Shown: in pieces, positions 1-9,462 of the stretch | Position numbering within the stretch: the first letter of the stretch is position 1 | Layout of the letters: every line of letters starts with the position of its first letter | NCBI GenBank assembly: GCA_012959995.1 | Contig: DUCC01000011.1 | Span: 59,996 to 123,995, forward strand | Reading direction: 5' to 3' | Source: Acidimicrobiia bacterium | GTDB lineage: Bacteria; Actinomycetota; Acidimicrobiia; Acidimicrobiales; MedAcidi-G1 | Length of the DNA stretch: 64,000 nt | Made by a program: the position numbers and the translations under genes | Notes under the pieces: generated by a model | What the model was told of the DNA's origin: nothing | The model's input: only the letters and a program-made list of their open reading frames with translations | Databases searched by the model: none

Positions 1-963
1 AACCGGGGCCGCCAAGTACAAAAAGATCTGGCCGCCGTGGTGGAAGACCTCGACCTTTTCGCCAGCCTCAGCGAAGCTATAGAGGAAGCAGAGACCCTGG
101 CCCTCATGGCGACCGAAGAAGAAGACGCATCTCTCGACGAAGAAATAAAAACAACGGTGGCCGATCTTCAAGAGCGTTTTTCGGCTCTGGAGTTACGTTC
201 GCTTTTCTCAGGGGAATACGATGAGAGTGACGCCGTATGCCACATACAGTCCGGGGCCGGGGGCACCGATGCCCAGGACTGGGCCGAAATGCTTTTACGC
301 ATGTACTCTCGTTGGGCAGAAAAACGCGGCTTCAGTATTGAGCTAGAGTCCTACTCCGAGGGCACCGAGGCCGGCTTGTCTTCTGTGGAATTCATTGTGC
401 GGGGGCGGCATGCCTTTGGTCTACTCCAAGGAGAACGCGGGGTACATCGGCTGGTGCGCATCTCGCCCTTCAATAAAGAATCGAAACGGCAAACGGCCTT
501 CGCCTCGCTCTACGTGGTGCCGTTTTTTGAAGCGGTCACCGATCAAGTAGAAATTGACGAAGGCGACCTCCGCATTGATACTTTCCGGGCCTCGGGGGCC
601 GGTGGCCAGCACATCAACGTCACCGACTCAGCGGTACGCATCACCCACCTTCCCACCGGGGTGGTTACCTCGTGTCAAAATGAACGCAGCCAACACCAAA
701 ATAAAGACCGAGCTATGCAAATGTTGGCCGCCAAACTTCTCGACCTTGAGCGGCAAAAACGTAACGAAGAGATGGCAGCCCTCGGGGGAGAACAACGCAA
801 CGTCGATTTCGGTAGCCAAATACGCTCCTACGTTTTGCATCCCTATCAAATGGTCAAAGATTTGCGCACCGAACACGAAATAGGCAACGTAGAAGGAGTA
901 CTGGACGGCAACCTCGACGGCTTTATGGAGTCCTACCTCCGTTGGGCTCGTGCCGCTAATTAA
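1..963 (+). CDS. prfB: Peptide chain release factor 2 (5' end missing)
   Basis: Class-1 release factor that reads UGA/UAA stop codons and triggers peptide release on the ribosome. The reading frame is open from base 1, so the N-terminus lies outside the window; 320 residues remain of a family length near 365. The stop-codon-recognising tripeptide SPF, diagnostic of RF2 rather than RF1, is at bases 463-471. The catalytic GGQ motif, in the context SGAGGQHINVTD, is at 601-609. A GTG at 37 is internal and not the start. Any programmed frameshift site would lie upstream of the window. prfB next to ftsE-ftsX is a common actinobacterial order. Confidence 0.97.
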   Translation, partial: NRGRQVQKDLAAVVEDLDLFASLSEAIEEAETLALMATEEEDASLDEEIKTTVADLQERFSALELRSLFSGEYDESDAVCHIQSGAGGTDAQDWAEMLLRMYSRWAEKRGFSIELESYSEGTEAGLSSVEFIVRGRHAFGLLQGERGVHRLVRISPFNKESKRQTAFASLYVVPFFEAVTDQVEIDEGDLRIDTFRASGAGGQHINVTDSAVRITHLPTGVVTSCQNERSQHQNKDRAMQMLAAKLLDLERQKRNEEMAALGGEQRNVDFGSQIRSYVLHPYQMVKDLRTEHEIGNVEGVLDGNLDGFMESYLRWARAAN

Positions 964-1053
964 TCACCCAAGGCCACGCGCCACGATCTGCGGGGTTGGT
1001 TCTGGTACCGTGCCCTTCGTGCCTCATCAACAAAACACTGATCTGACCGAATC

Positions 1054-1731
1054 ATGATTCGACTCGAAAATGTCACCAAGGTTTACAAAGGGGACGTGAC
1101 CGCTCTACGAGAAGTCTCGGCAGAGATTCAAAGCGGAGAATTTGTCTTTCTGGTCGGTCAATCTGGTTCAGGAAAATCGACCTTTCTTCGGTTGCTTAAT
1201 CGTGAAGAAGTGCCCGATTCAGGAAAAATCTGGGTGGCCGGAAAAGACCTCAGCAAGCTTCGATCATGGAGCGTGCCTCATTTCCGTCGCAGCATGGGTT
1301 GCGTGTTCCAGGACTACAAACTTCTGCACAAAAAAACCGTATTTGAAAACGTGGCCTTTGCCTTAGAAGTAATCGGGCAATCTCGCCCGGTCATTCGAAA
1401 AAACGTTCCAGCAATCTTGGACCTGGTCGGGTTGGCGCAAAAGGCTGATCGATTCCCCAACGAACTCTCCGGCGGTGAGCAACAAAGAGTCTCCATCGCT
1501 CGAGCATTCGCTAACCGCCCAAAAATCATGTTGGCCGATGAACCCACCGGCAACCTTGACCCTTCGACCTCGGTAGGGATAATGAAACTTCTTGACCTCA
1601 TCAACCGCCGAGGAACCACGGTAATCATGGCCACCCACGACCGGAGCATTGTGGACTCCATGCAGCGCCGAGTCATTGAACTCGACCGCGGCGTGGTGGT
1701 TCGTGATGAATCTCGCGGGATCTACGACTGA
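1054..1731 (+). CDS. ftsE: Cell division ATP-binding protein FtsE
   Basis: ABC-type ATPase that pairs with FtsX at the inner face of the membrane and activates peptidoglycan hydrolases at the septum. It has 225 residues, normal for the family. Walker [10 protein letters not shown] is at residues 35-43, the Q-loop at Q86, the signature LSGGEQQ at about 138-144, and Walker B IMLADEP at about 158-164, followed by a switch histidine in MATHD. Ten bases separate it from ftsX, so the two are co-transcribed. A gap of 90 bases after prfB leaves room for a promoter, which I could not pinpoint. Confidence 0.96.
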   Translation: MIRLENVTKVYKGDVTALREVSAEIQSGEFVFLVGQSGSGKSTFLRLLNREEVPDSGKIWVAGKDLSKLRSWSVPHFRRSMGCVFQDYKLLHKKTVFENVAFALEVIGQSRPVIRKNVPAILDLVGLAQKADRFPNELSGGEQQRVSIARAFANRPKIMLADEPTGNLDPSTSVGIMKLLDLINRRGTTVIMATHDRSIVDSMQRRVIELDRGVVVRDESRGIYD

Positions 1732-1741
1732 GGGCTGACTT

Positions 1742-2635
1742 ATGTATCGACTTTGGTATTACTTCCGAGAAACCTTTTCTAGTATTTGGCGCAACCTGAG
1801 CCTGACTATGGCGGCCATCTTCACCGTGGCCATCTCCCTCGCTTTGGTCGGGGCTTCGCTGCTGGTGCGTGAAGGCGCCGAACGGGCTACCGCCCAATTT
1901 CAAGAAGGCGTGGAATTCATAGTCTTCATGAACGCCGACGCCGCCGAAGATCAAGACTTGGCCATACGCGATGTGCTGGACAACAGCCCGGTAATAGCCA
2001 GTTACACCTACATTGGTCAAGAAGATGCCTACGAAGAGTTTCGTAACCTCTTTGCCGACAAACCAGATCTCGTAAACAGTGTGTCGCCCGCGGTGATGCC
2101 ACCCTCGTATCGCATCGTTCCCTCCGACCCCTCAGCGGCCAACGTCTCAGAGTTGGCCGATCAGTTCGCCAGTCAACCCGGAGTTAAAGAAGTAGCTACG
2201 GCCACCGAAGCCATCAGGCAAATAGATGACTTCTCAACTCGGGTAAGCCAAGCCCTCTTGGTGGCGGCCGTTGTTCTCGTTGCCGTCTCCGCTTTGCTGA
2301 TCCTCAACACAGTATTTACGGCCATTGGCGCTCGTCGCCAAGAAATCGAAGTAATGAAACTGGTGGGAGCCACCAACTGGTTCATCCGCATACCTTTCAT
2401 GTTGGAAGGCACCATCCATGGCCTCTTAGGCGCAGCATTGGCTATACCGGCCCTGTTCGTCGTGGATAAACAAGTGTTGGCATTTTTCCAAGAATCTGAT
2501 GCCGTTCCGTTGTTTCGCGGCTTCGCCGTCCCCGAAGGCTTCGTGTGGGACACCAGTATCTGGTTGCTGATTATCGGTGGCTCCGTGGGCATGATCGGTT
2601 CAGCAGTAGCCGTAACCCGCTACCTGGACGTCTAA
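1742..2635 (+). CDS. ftsX: Cell division permease-like protein FtsX
   Basis: Membrane partner of FtsE, with 297 residues. A first membrane segment lies at about 20-42, followed by an extracellular domain (about 43-170) that in other bacteria contacts murein hydrolases or their adaptors. Three more membrane segments lie at about 172-195, 222-245 and 273-293. The cytoplasmic turn after the second segment (GARRQEIEVMKLVGA) is typical of FtsX and MacB-type permeases. It directly follows ftsE, and the Rieske gene starts 4 bases after its stop, suggesting one transcript. Confidence 0.95.
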   Translation: MYRLWYYFRETFSSIWRNLSLTMAAIFTVAISLALVGASLLVREGAERATAQFQEGVEFIVFMNADAAEDQDLAIRDVLDNSPVIASYTYIGQEDAYEEFRNLFADKPDLVNSVSPAVMPPSYRIVPSDPSAANVSELADQFASQPGVKEVATATEAIRQIDDFSTRVSQALLVAAVVLVAVSALLILNTVFTAIGARRQEIEVMKLVGATNWFIRIPFMLEGTIHGLLGAALAIPALFVVDKQVLAFFQESDAVPLFRGFAVPEGFVWDTSIWLLIIGGSVGMIGSAVAVTRYLDV

Positions 2636-2639
2636 GCAG

Positions 2640-2996
2640 ATGGCCGGACCAACCGGTTCTTCATCCAACGACTGGATCGCCGTAACCAGCGAAGACTTGG
2701 CCCCTGGGCAAATCGTGGAATCGGCAATAGACGGAGAAGACCTGGTGGTATGGCGTACCGCCCAAGGCACCCCCTGCGTAATGGCTGCCCGTTGCCCCCA
2801 CCAATGGTCTCACCTCGCCGGAGAAGGAGCAGTAGAAGGCGAAGAAATCGTTTGCCTCACCCACCACTGGCGGTTTGGCCCCAACGGCGACGGATGGAAA
2901 ACCAGCATGGCTGGGCGTCGAGACCGCAAAGGTGATATTGAAGTGTGGCCGTGTCAAGAAAAAAACGGCACTATTTGGATTCGGAGAAAAACATGA
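2640..2996 (+). CDS. Rieske [2Fe-2S] domain protein
   Basis: Small stand-alone Rieske protein of 118 residues. The cluster ligands are C52-x-H54 and C72-x2-H75, the second in CLTHHWRF. This is the pattern of ferredoxin-like Rieske subunits (NirD or dioxygenase ferredoxin type) rather than of the cytochrome bc1 subunit, as there is no membrane anchor. The electron partner is not evident. It starts 4 bases after ftsX and its TGA overlaps the ATG of the next gene (ATGA at 2993-2996), so translation is probably coupled. The redox role is known for the family; the pathway here is unknown. Confidence 0.85.
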   Translation: MAGPTGSSSNDWIAVTSEDLAPGQIVESAIDGEDLVVWRTAQGTPCVMAARCPHQWSHLAGEGAVEGEEIVCLTHHWRFGPNGDGWKTSMAGRRDRKGDIEVWPCQEKNGTIWIRRKT

Positions 2997-4060
2997 GCAC
3001 AGAACCAGCCCTCGACCCTGACCGGGTAGGCAAATATGTCATTACCGCTTGGGGGTATAAACAAGGCGAAGCGGTCACCTTAATGGTTCACCTCGGGCAC
3101 CGACTGGGCCTCTACCAGGCCCTCGACGGGGCCGGACCGGTAACGGCCGCCGAGCTTGCCGAATCTACCGGCTTACATGAACGCTGGCTTTTGGAATGGC
3201 TCCGCAGCCAAGCAGCAGCGCAACTTATGCTCAGCGAAGACGGAGAAACCTTTTTGCTGGAGCCTGAAGCGGCCGCCGTGTTGGCCCGCAGCGAGTCACC
3301 AACCTTCGCTGCCGGTGCTTTTGCGGTGCTGCGCACCCCCGAAGTAGTTGACGGCATCGCTGATGCTTTTCACACCGGCTTAGGGCTGGACTACGACGGT
3401 CTGGGCGATCAGTCAGCTGAACATATCGAAGGAATCTTGGGCCCCATGACCCAAGCGTTATTGCTTCCCACCATTGTTCCCGCTTTAGAAGGCATTGTAG
3501 AAAAACTAACAGCCGGCGCTCGAGTCATAGACGTGGGGTGCGGGGGAGGCATGGTTATTGACCTCCTCGCCCAGAAGTTCCCGGCCTCCACCTTTGCCGG
3601 GTACGACCCTTCAGAAGGCGCCATCGCTTTAGCCACCGAACGCTTAAAAGACCACAGCAACGTTGAATTGCATTTGGCCGGAGGCGAAGACCTGCCACCA
3701 ACCGGTGATGTCGACTTGATTATTACTTTCGACTGCATTCACGACATGCCCCGCCCTGACCTCACCATGACGGCCATTCGCCAAGCAATAGGTGATGACG
3801 GCACCTGGCTCATCAAAGACATAAAATCTAGCCCTCGGTGGGTAGACAACTTAAAAAACCCAATGTTGGCCATGATGTATGCCACCTCGGTGGGTTCTTG
3901 TTTGCAATCGGCCATGTCGGCTCCCGATGCGGTAGGGCTCGGGACCATGGGGTTCAACCCTAAAATGGCTAAGCAGATGACCGCCGAGGCGGATTTTACT
4001 CGTTTCACCATGCACGACTTTGACGACCCAACGAACCTCTATTACGAAGTGCGCCCTTAA
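2993..4060 (+). CDS. Class I SAM-dependent methyltransferase with N-terminal winged helix
   Basis: Starts at the ATG overlapping the Rieske stop, which gives 355 residues; an upstream GTG at 2945 would run deep into the Rieske gene. Residues about 25-95 form a winged-helix dimerisation domain like those of small-molecule methyltransferases (TAAELAESTGLHERWLLEWL). The SAM-binding fold begins with VIDVGCGGG (motif I) and continues with an acidic residue in the AGYDPSE strand and a motif-IV-like ITFDCIHDM. The substrate cannot be read from sequence. It overlaps the convergent lipoprotein gene by 4 bases at the 3' end. Confidence 0.82.
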   Translation: MSTEPALDPDRVGKYVITAWGYKQGEAVTLMVHLGHRLGLYQALDGAGPVTAAELAESTGLHERWLLEWLRSQAAAQLMLSEDGETFLLEPEAAAVLARSESPTFAAGAFAVLRTPEVVDGIADAFHTGLGLDYDGLGDQSAEHIEGILGPMTQALLLPTIVPALEGIVEKLTAGARVIDVGCGGGMVIDLLAQKFPASTFAGYDPSEGAIALATERLKDHSNVELHLAGGEDLPPTGDVDLIITFDCIHDMPRPDLTMTAIRQAIGDDGTWLIKDIKSSPRWVDNLKNPMLAMMYATSVGSCLQSAMSAPDAVGLGTMGFNPKMAKQMTAEADFTRFTMHDFDDPTNLYYEVRP

Positions 4061-5436
4061 CTCGCGAGGGGCGGCAAAAGAGTTAAGGTAATAGCTTCAG
4101 GCCGCCCACGATGGTCAGAAGAAAACCACCCAGGGAGCATGCCCGGGGCATCTACGGGGCCTAACGCTAAAGCGGCAAACTGACGCTCCACAGGAGTGCT
4201 TTCGGGGCCTGCTGCATCAAGGAAACGAGCTACCCAACGCACGATGGCGCAACTTTTTACCCACGCTTTGCCCTGAGCGGTATTGAAAGAATCAAGGTCT
4301 TGGTCGGCAATTCTTAAGCACAAAGTATCAAATGGGGTAAGCGTGCTGCTCGTTTCGCTGGGTAAAGAAAAATTAAGCACTACCGACTCTGGAGGAAGTA
4401 GCGCCGCATCAATAAAACGTAGAGGATCCCCGACCCCACTGAGTATCACTGGCGGCGGAACGGGGGACAAGTTTAGCTCGCGTAAAAAGGGTGGAAAAGA
4501 AAGTGCGTCCAACACGGGGAGAACCAGGGTTGGTTTATGAAGCGCTATTGCCTCTGCAGCTAATTTTGCTTGGCCCGAGCAGAGCGCTCCCCCTTGGCAA
4601 GCGTAAGACACCACTCGCAAAGAGAAACCCAACGAGCGAAGGGGTTCCACCAGTTCACGGTTTATCAAATCAGCCAATGCAGGTTGATCGGGAGCAATGA
4701 CCATTACTTCAGCGTCACCCGAAGGGTCCCATTGGGCAACGGTGAGTGCCGTTTCGTGTAAAAGGTCTTCGTCGAGCGGTGCGTCGCTCAGCAAAACCCC
4801 GGCGGCGGGGGTGCTTCCTTGAGCGGCGATAACCACGGTGTCTGAGAGAAGTTCCGCGCAACGGGTGCCGGTATTTTGAAATCCGAAAGCATCAATAACG
4901 ACAACTGGCAAAAAATGTGATGCGGCTAGACAAGAAGCATCTTGGAGTTCATGCAGAGAAGGCGAGGGCCCAGTCAAAACCGCTACCTCGACGATTTCTA
5001 GGTTTAAGAGATGACCAGAGACACCACCGCACCGATTAAGCGCATCAATGAAGGGTGAAAGAGCGGCAGAAGGGGTGGGCGGGAAACCGAAGTCTTTTAA
5101 AGCCTCTTGTTCAGGTTGCAGGACCACCACCGTCCATAACGCTTCGTTCACTTGATCAAGAGTTTGTTTTGGGCGGCAAAAATGTTGAAGCGAACGGAAC
5201 GGCTGGTCTCGGTCAATGGTTGATTCAAAGGAAAAAACCGGCGGGAGGCCGATCTCAGTTTCTGGCGGACTGGTGGGAAAGTTTTCGGGAGCCAGGGTGG
5301 TAGCGGTTGAGCTGGTGATGGTGGTTGGCACCAACAAGGGGGGGGAAGTGCGTGGCTCAGGAAAAGAACAAGCGGTCGCAAATAAAAATATTAGGCAACT
5401 AAATGCTGCGGAGAAAAATACTGAACGATTGGCCAC
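4057..5436 (-). CDS. Predicted lipoprotein, periplasmic-binding-protein-like
   Basis: 459 residues starting at a GTG. The N-terminus is a lipoprotein signal: a short basic start, a hydrophobic stretch and the lipobox FATAC at about residues 19-23, so the mature protein should be anchored outside the membrane. The body contains alternating beta-alpha blocks (VVVIDAFGF, VMVIAPDQPALADLI, PTLVLPVLDAL, PPPVILSGVG) that resemble a type 1 periplasmic-binding fold of the branched-chain amino acid receptor kind. No transporter genes sit beside it. The family assignment is tentative and no ligand can be named. Confidence 0.6.
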   Translation of the reverse strand: MANRSVFFSAAFSCLIFLFATACSFPEPRTSPPLLVPTTITSSTATTLAPENFPTSPPETEIGLPPVFSFESTIDRDQPFRSLQHFCRPKQTLDQVNEALWTVVVLQPEQEALKDFGFPPTPSAALSPFIDALNRCGGVSGHLLNLEIVEVAVLTGPSPSLHELQDASCLAASHFLPVVVIDAFGFQNTGTRCAELLSDTVVIAAQGSTPAAGVLLSDAPLDEDLLHETALTVAQWDPSGDAEVMVIAPDQPALADLINRELVEPLRSLGFSLRVVSYACQGGALCSGQAKLAAEAIALHKPTLVLPVLDALSFPPFLRELNLSPVPPPVILSGVGDPLRFIDAALLPPESVVLNFSLPSETSSTLTPFDTLCLRIADQDLDSFNTAQGKAWVKSCAIVRWVARFLDAAGPESTPVERQFAALALGPVDAPGMLPGWFSSDHRGRPEAITLTLLPPLAS

Positions 5437-5493
5437 TTAAAGAGCGTAGAGGCATCTTGAGGGCAGGTGGGGGCGCTATGCCGGTTTCCGGCC

Positions 5494-6753
5494 ATGCCAG
5501 TGTCTAACCTCCCTAAGGTGAGTGACGAGATTCCGATGGACGACGCAGAAGAGGCAGCCGACGACGCAGAAAATTCTGCTTCGGGAACCATGGTCCCTGA
5601 AGAGCATCGTCGTCGCCGGGTAACTTTTTTTCAGCGGGCTAAGGCCGAGGGAAGCCCGCTAGAGGGAATACAGGTCGAAGCGGGTGGACGGTGGAGCGAA
5701 GCAGAGGCAGACCGAAAGATACGAGAGTTTCTGATTCGCCTCGCCGGCGATCGAAAATTAGTTCATCACCCTGACCCCGTGGAGTTGGCGCGACACAATG
5801 ACCTGCTTTTGCTTTTCGGGCCAGAACAAGAAGAAACCTTTGCCGCCTTAGCGGTGCGCTTCCCGGACGAAACATTGGCCACCTGGACATTGTTGCTGAG
5901 CGGGGGAGACAGTTCCGAATCTTTTGGACCTCGTTCTCGGGCTGAGCGCCGCGACGAAGCGGCCCTAAGTAAGTCAATCAAAGTAGCGTTTCGCCGCCGG
6001 GTTTTAGGCATGGCCGCCATGGCTGCTCTCTTAATAATTGGCGGCTTGTTTGTTCGTACCTTGTTTGAAGAAGGCATAGTGGACCGCTCAGAACAATCTT
6101 TGTGGCTGACCGGCAGCGGCAACAGCCAAGACAGTCAAGACAGCCAAGAAGAACTTGCCCTTGGCTTGCCGATTGCTCTTCCTGAGTTAGTTGCTTCGAT
6201 TGACACCTTGGTAGCAGTGGTGACTGGGGAAGGCCCAGTTGAAGAACGAGTGCGCACCGAAGTGCCCGAAGGATTGCTTTCGCATGCCCCAGGTGAAGTT
6301 TCTGCCACCATTTTTCGCCACCGAGGGGGCCAAGTTGCTTTGGTGGGTCCTGCGGGATGGATGGATGAAGCCTGTGTGAGAGTTTCGGTAGTAGATAATC
6401 GCTTGCGGCCCTTTGATGTGGTGGCCCACGAGACCACTCCCGGAGCCTGCCCAGAAAACTTGCCGGGCCGGTTGGCCACCGTTGCTTGCCGAGGTGACAC
6501 CGTGCTCATTCTTTCTCTGGGTATTCCCCAAGGAGAAGTATCGCTGGTTGAAGGCGGCACGAGTTGGCCAGAAGCGGTAAGGGTGGGGCTCGAAAGTCAC
6601 CATGAGAATTGGGAAACTCTGGCTTTGCGGGGCACGATTTCTGTAGATACCGCGCAAGGCGACGTGGTGGTCCCTTCTTACCACGGAGAAAAAGGGGATA
6701 CCATTTCGGTTCGCTTGGGAGTCGGAGGCTTCGGAGAATGTGTGTTGATGTAG
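5494..6753 (+). CDS. Hypothetical protein with one membrane span
   Basis: No family recognised. Start choices are GTG 5467, ATG 5494 and ATG 5536, none with a convincing ribosome site; 5494 is a compromise. The N-terminal ~170 residues are charged and probably cytoplasmic (EADRKIREFLIRLAGDRK and similar). One membrane span follows (LGMAAMAALLIIGGLFVRTL, bases about 6003-6062), and then an external part of about 230 residues preceded by a Ser/Gln/Asp-rich linker with SQDSQDSQ repeats. The layout resembles a membrane-tethered regulator or envelope sensor, but no anti-sigma or kinase motif is visible. It is divergent from the lipoprotein gene, which starts 31-58 bases away. Confidence 0.6.
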   Translation: MPVSNLPKVSDEIPMDDAEEAADDAENSASGTMVPEEHRRRRVTFFQRAKAEGSPLEGIQVEAGGRWSEAEADRKIREFLIRLAGDRKLVHHPDPVELARHNDLLLLFGPEQEETFAALAVRFPDETLATWTLLLSGGDSSESFGPRSRAERRDEAALSKSIKVAFRRRVLGMAAMAALLIIGGLFVRTLFEEGIVDRSEQSLWLTGSGNSQDSQDSQEELALGLPIALPELVASIDTLVAVVTGEGPVEERVRTEVPEGLLSHAPGEVSATIFRHRGGQVALVGPAGWMDEACVRVSVVDNRLRPFDVVAHETTPGACPENLPGRLATVACRGDTVLILSLGIPQGEVSLVEGGTSWPEAVRVGLESHHENWETLALRGTISVDTAQGDVVVPSYHGEKGDTISVRLGVGGFGECVLM

Positions 6754-6806
6754 CCTCGTGTGCTCGTTTGACGGAGCAAGTTGAGAAATAGAGGTACGCT
6801 AGGGCC

Positions 6807-8366
6807 GTGGTAAATGCATCTCGAGATCGAGCAGTTCGCGCCATAGATTGGACCGGCGAACATGTGGTGACCCGGGTCCATACCGTTCGACGCCGGATGG
6901 ATATGGCCATGCTGCGCGGCCAGGCTCGTTTGGAAAGCCCTCGGGTAGACCGTTACTTCCCATGGGTTTTAGCTGCTTCAGCTTGGCTAGTTTTTTCCTT
7001 CCTGTCTTTGGCTCGTCTGCACGACCTTGGCCTTCCCCAAGACTTAGGGCACTACCTACAAGCACTGCACCTTTTGGAAAATGGGGTAGCTCCCCAGATC
7101 ACTGATTTTGGCATGAACCTTTTTGCCATGCAGGCGGCCTTTCTTTTCGTCCCGATAATTTGGTTGACCCAGTTGTTTCCGTCGGCCGAAACCATGCTGA
7201 TCTTGCAGGCTCTCCCCCTGGCTTTAGCGGTAGTACCGCTCTGGCGAATTACCCGCCACTCTGGAAACCTGCGAATTGGAGCAGCCGGCGCATTGGTGGC
7301 GGCATACTTTTTTCACCCCTCAGTGCAAAACCTCAACTTGGCCGGTTTCCACCCCGAAGTTTTTGCGCTACCGGCCTTGTTGGCGGCTTATTTACAAGGA
7401 CAAAAAGAACGATGGTGGGCGGTGTCGCTGTTGGCTTTTGTGGTGGTGGCGGCACGCTCTGACCTTGGGTTAGCGGTCATGGCGCTGGGCCTTGTCTTTG
7501 TGGGTGAAGAACGCCGGAACCCCGGATGGTTTCTGGCGTCTTTCGGTTTGCTCTGGTTCCTGATTATGGGATTATTTGTTCAGCCCCTCATGGGTTTAGG
7601 CGAGTACCCACATTTGGCGGAGTTTGCTGCTTATGGCGATGGGGTATTTGGGGTGATGGGCGGAATGATTTCCCACCCTTTGGTGGTGATGGGCGATTTA
7701 TTTGAACGCTCAAGCTTTGAGAAAGTCATGCTTTTAGTGGCCCCTGTTCTCTTCTTGCCCTTAGTAAGGATGCGCTATGTTGCTCCGGTTTTGCCATTGT
7801 TGGGCTTTTTCCTTCTGGCCGACGTTTCTTCCGGCGGACGAGGCAACCCTGAACAAGATGTAGGAATTCTGCCCTTTGTTTTTATTGCGGCAACCTATGC
7901 GTTGATGCGTATTGGGCAACCCGGGGTGCGACGTGTTTTGGTAGATCGCCGGGTGTTGGCGGTATTGGCGCTTACCGCAACCATGTTTTTTGTGCGAGAC
8001 GCCGCATCGTCTCCTTACCAAGAGCCTTGGAATTGGGGCCACAGAGACGCCACTGATGTTGCTCGACTTGAGGCCGCCAGTGGCATAGACGCCTACGATC
8101 GGGTGTTGGCACACCCTGCGGTATTTAACCTGGTGGCCGAGCGTGAAACAATTCGTTCTCTGCCACTAAGGGATGCTTCTGGTGGCCCGTTTCTCGCGTC
8201 GGATGATCTGGTACTGGGCATCGACGTGGTGGTATTTGATGGGCCGGCCACCCGATGGCCGCAGCCCGATAGAAAAATATTTGGCCAGTCTTTACGAGTT
8301 CTAGGTTTTGAAGAAAGCTTCAACGTCGAAGGTATTCAAGTGTTTGTGCGCCGCTCCGGCCGCTAG
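6807..8366 (+). CDS. DUF2079 family polytopic membrane protein
   Basis: 519 residues with about ten hydrophobic segments. The stretch DLGHYLQALHLLENG and the FHPEVFALPALLAAY block followed by RSDLG match the conserved regions of DUF2079, a family that looks like GT-C glycosyltransferases but has no established activity. The start is a GTG; an internal ATG at residue 32 (bases 6900-6902) is an alternative. The last 4 bases overlap the convergent HIT gene. Confidence 0.75.
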   Translation: MVNASRDRAVRAIDWTGEHVVTRVHTVRRRMDMAMLRGQARLESPRVDRYFPWVLAASAWLVFSFLSLARLHDLGLPQDLGHYLQALHLLENGVAPQITDFGMNLFAMQAAFLFVPIIWLTQLFPSAETMLILQALPLALAVVPLWRITRHSGNLRIGAAGALVAAYFFHPSVQNLNLAGFHPEVFALPALLAAYLQGQKERWWAVSLLAFVVVAARSDLGLAVMALGLVFVGEERRNPGWFLASFGLLWFLIMGLFVQPLMGLGEYPHLAEFAAYGDGVFGVMGGMISHPLVVMGDLFERSSFEKVMLLVAPVLFLPLVRMRYVAPVLPLLGFFLLADVSSGGRGNPEQDVGILPFVFIAATYALMRIGQPGVRRVLVDRRVLAVLALTATMFFVRDAASSPYQEPWNWGHRDATDVARLEAASGIDAYDRVLAHPAVFNLVAERETIRSLPLRDASGGPFLASDDLVLGIDVVVFDGPATRWPQPDRKIFGQSLRVLGFEESFNVEGIQVFVRRSGR

Positions 8367-8755
8367 TTGAGCGCTTCTCGTAAGACCCATGCTACCTGAT
8401 CCAGGTCGTCGGGGTCTCCCGGTTGCGCAAGAGAGAAATCCAAGTTGGCCATGGAGTCCAACGGTACGCAGTGCAGATGGGTGTGGGGTACTTCGAACCC
8501 GGCAATCATTAAGCCAACCCTTTGTGGCGAAAAAAGCGCTTGTTGCGCTTGGGCAACTCGGTGAGCCACGGCCATCAGATGCTGGGCGGTGGCCGCCGGT
8601 AGGGCGGTCCAAGGGTCGACTTCTTGACGAGGAACAATCAACACGTGCCCGCGATTCAAGGGGCGGATATCTACCATGACGACACACAGCTCGTCTTCCC
8701 AAACCAGCCGACCGGGTATTTCGCCTTCCATGATGCGAGTAAATATTGAAGCCAT
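8363..8755 (-). CDS. HIT family hydrolase
   Basis: 130 residues of the histidine-triad superfamily, nucleotide hydrolases or transferases acting on AMP- or GMP-linked substrates. The triad is H91-T-H93-L-H95 within PHTHLHCVP. The upstream conserved RGHVLIVPR lies at about 35-43. Full-length for a small Hint-like or FHIT-like protein. It is divergent from pgsA with 54 bases between start codons. The substrate is not inferable. Confidence 0.9.
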   Translation of the reverse strand: MASIFTRIMEGEIPGRLVWEDELCVVMVDIRPLNRGHVLIVPRQEVDPWTALPAATAQHLMAVAHRVAQAQQALFSPQRVGLMIAGFEVPHTHLHCVPLDSMANLDFSLAQPGDPDDLDQVAWVLREALN

Positions 8756-8809
8756 GGTTGATCCTTGCTTTAGGGAGTTACGGATACAGATAAATCGTAG
8801 GCTGTCAGT

Positions 8810-9409
8810 GTGTCAGAGGAAACAACAACACCGCGAACTGGTTGGGCTGCTATCGCTACGGTACCAAACTTAATTAGTTTGATTCGCTTAGCGTGCATCC
8901 CGCTGTTTGTTTGGATGCTTTTCGGCGGAAGCAACCGGACCGACGCCGCTTTATTGTTGGGGGCTTTGGGGGCCACCGACTGGATAGACGGCTGGTTTGC
9001 TCGCCGCTTCAACCAAGTAACCGATTTGGGAAAAATATTGGACCCCACGGCTGACCGCTTGCTTCTCTTGGTGGCCGCTTTTTCTCTTATTGTTGAGGGA
9101 TCGGTGCCCTGGTGGTTTGCGGTGCTGGCCTTAATCAGAGAAGGCTTGGTGGGGTTAGGTGCCTTAGTTTTGGCGGCGCTCGGGGCGCGAAGAATTGAGG
9201 TCACTTGGTGGGGGAAAACGGCGACATTTTCTTTACTTTGGGCATTCCCTTGCTTTTTGGCCGGCCAATCAACAGCCTTTGCCCATGAATGGTTTGCGGT
9301 AGCTGCTTGGATATTTGGCATTCCGGGTTTGGTGATTGCTTGGTGGTCAGCGGCAGGTTATTTACCGGAAGCTCGGCGTGCTTTGAGAGACGGCCGAGCC
9401 AACAAGTAA
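8810..9409 (+). CDS. pgsA: CDP-alcohol phosphatidyltransferase (phosphatidylglycerophosphate synthase type)
   Basis: Integral membrane enzyme that displaces CMP from CDP-diacylglycerol with an alcohol phosphate. The complete motif is visible: D57-x2-D60-G61-x2-A64-R65-x8-G74-x3-D78-x3-D82. Length (199 residues) and hydrophobic profile fit PgsA; phosphatidylinositol-phosphate synthase is the main alternative in Actinobacteria. It starts at a GTG. It lies upstream of gcvH and the FHA gene, as pgsA2 does near garA in mycobacteria. Confidence 0.82.
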   Translation: MSEETTTPRTGWAAIATVPNLISLIRLACIPLFVWMLFGGSNRTDAALLLGALGATDWIDGWFARRFNQVTDLGKILDPTADRLLLLVAAFSLIVEGSVPWWFAVLALIREGLVGLGALVLAALGARRIEVTWWGKTATFSLLWAFPCFLAGQSTAFAHEWFAVAAWIFGIPGLVIAWWSAAGYLPEARRALRDGRANK

Positions 9410-9462
9410 GTTGAGTAGGGGAGAGACCCACTTTGCTCTGCTCTATCTTGTAGGTTCTTGGT

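Noticed and set aside
6115..6150. A repeat or CRISPR-like array from the repeated AGCCAAGACAGTCAAGAC-type bases
   Set aside because: It is a short Ser/Gln/Asp-rich linker inside a coding gene; no spaced repeats occur.
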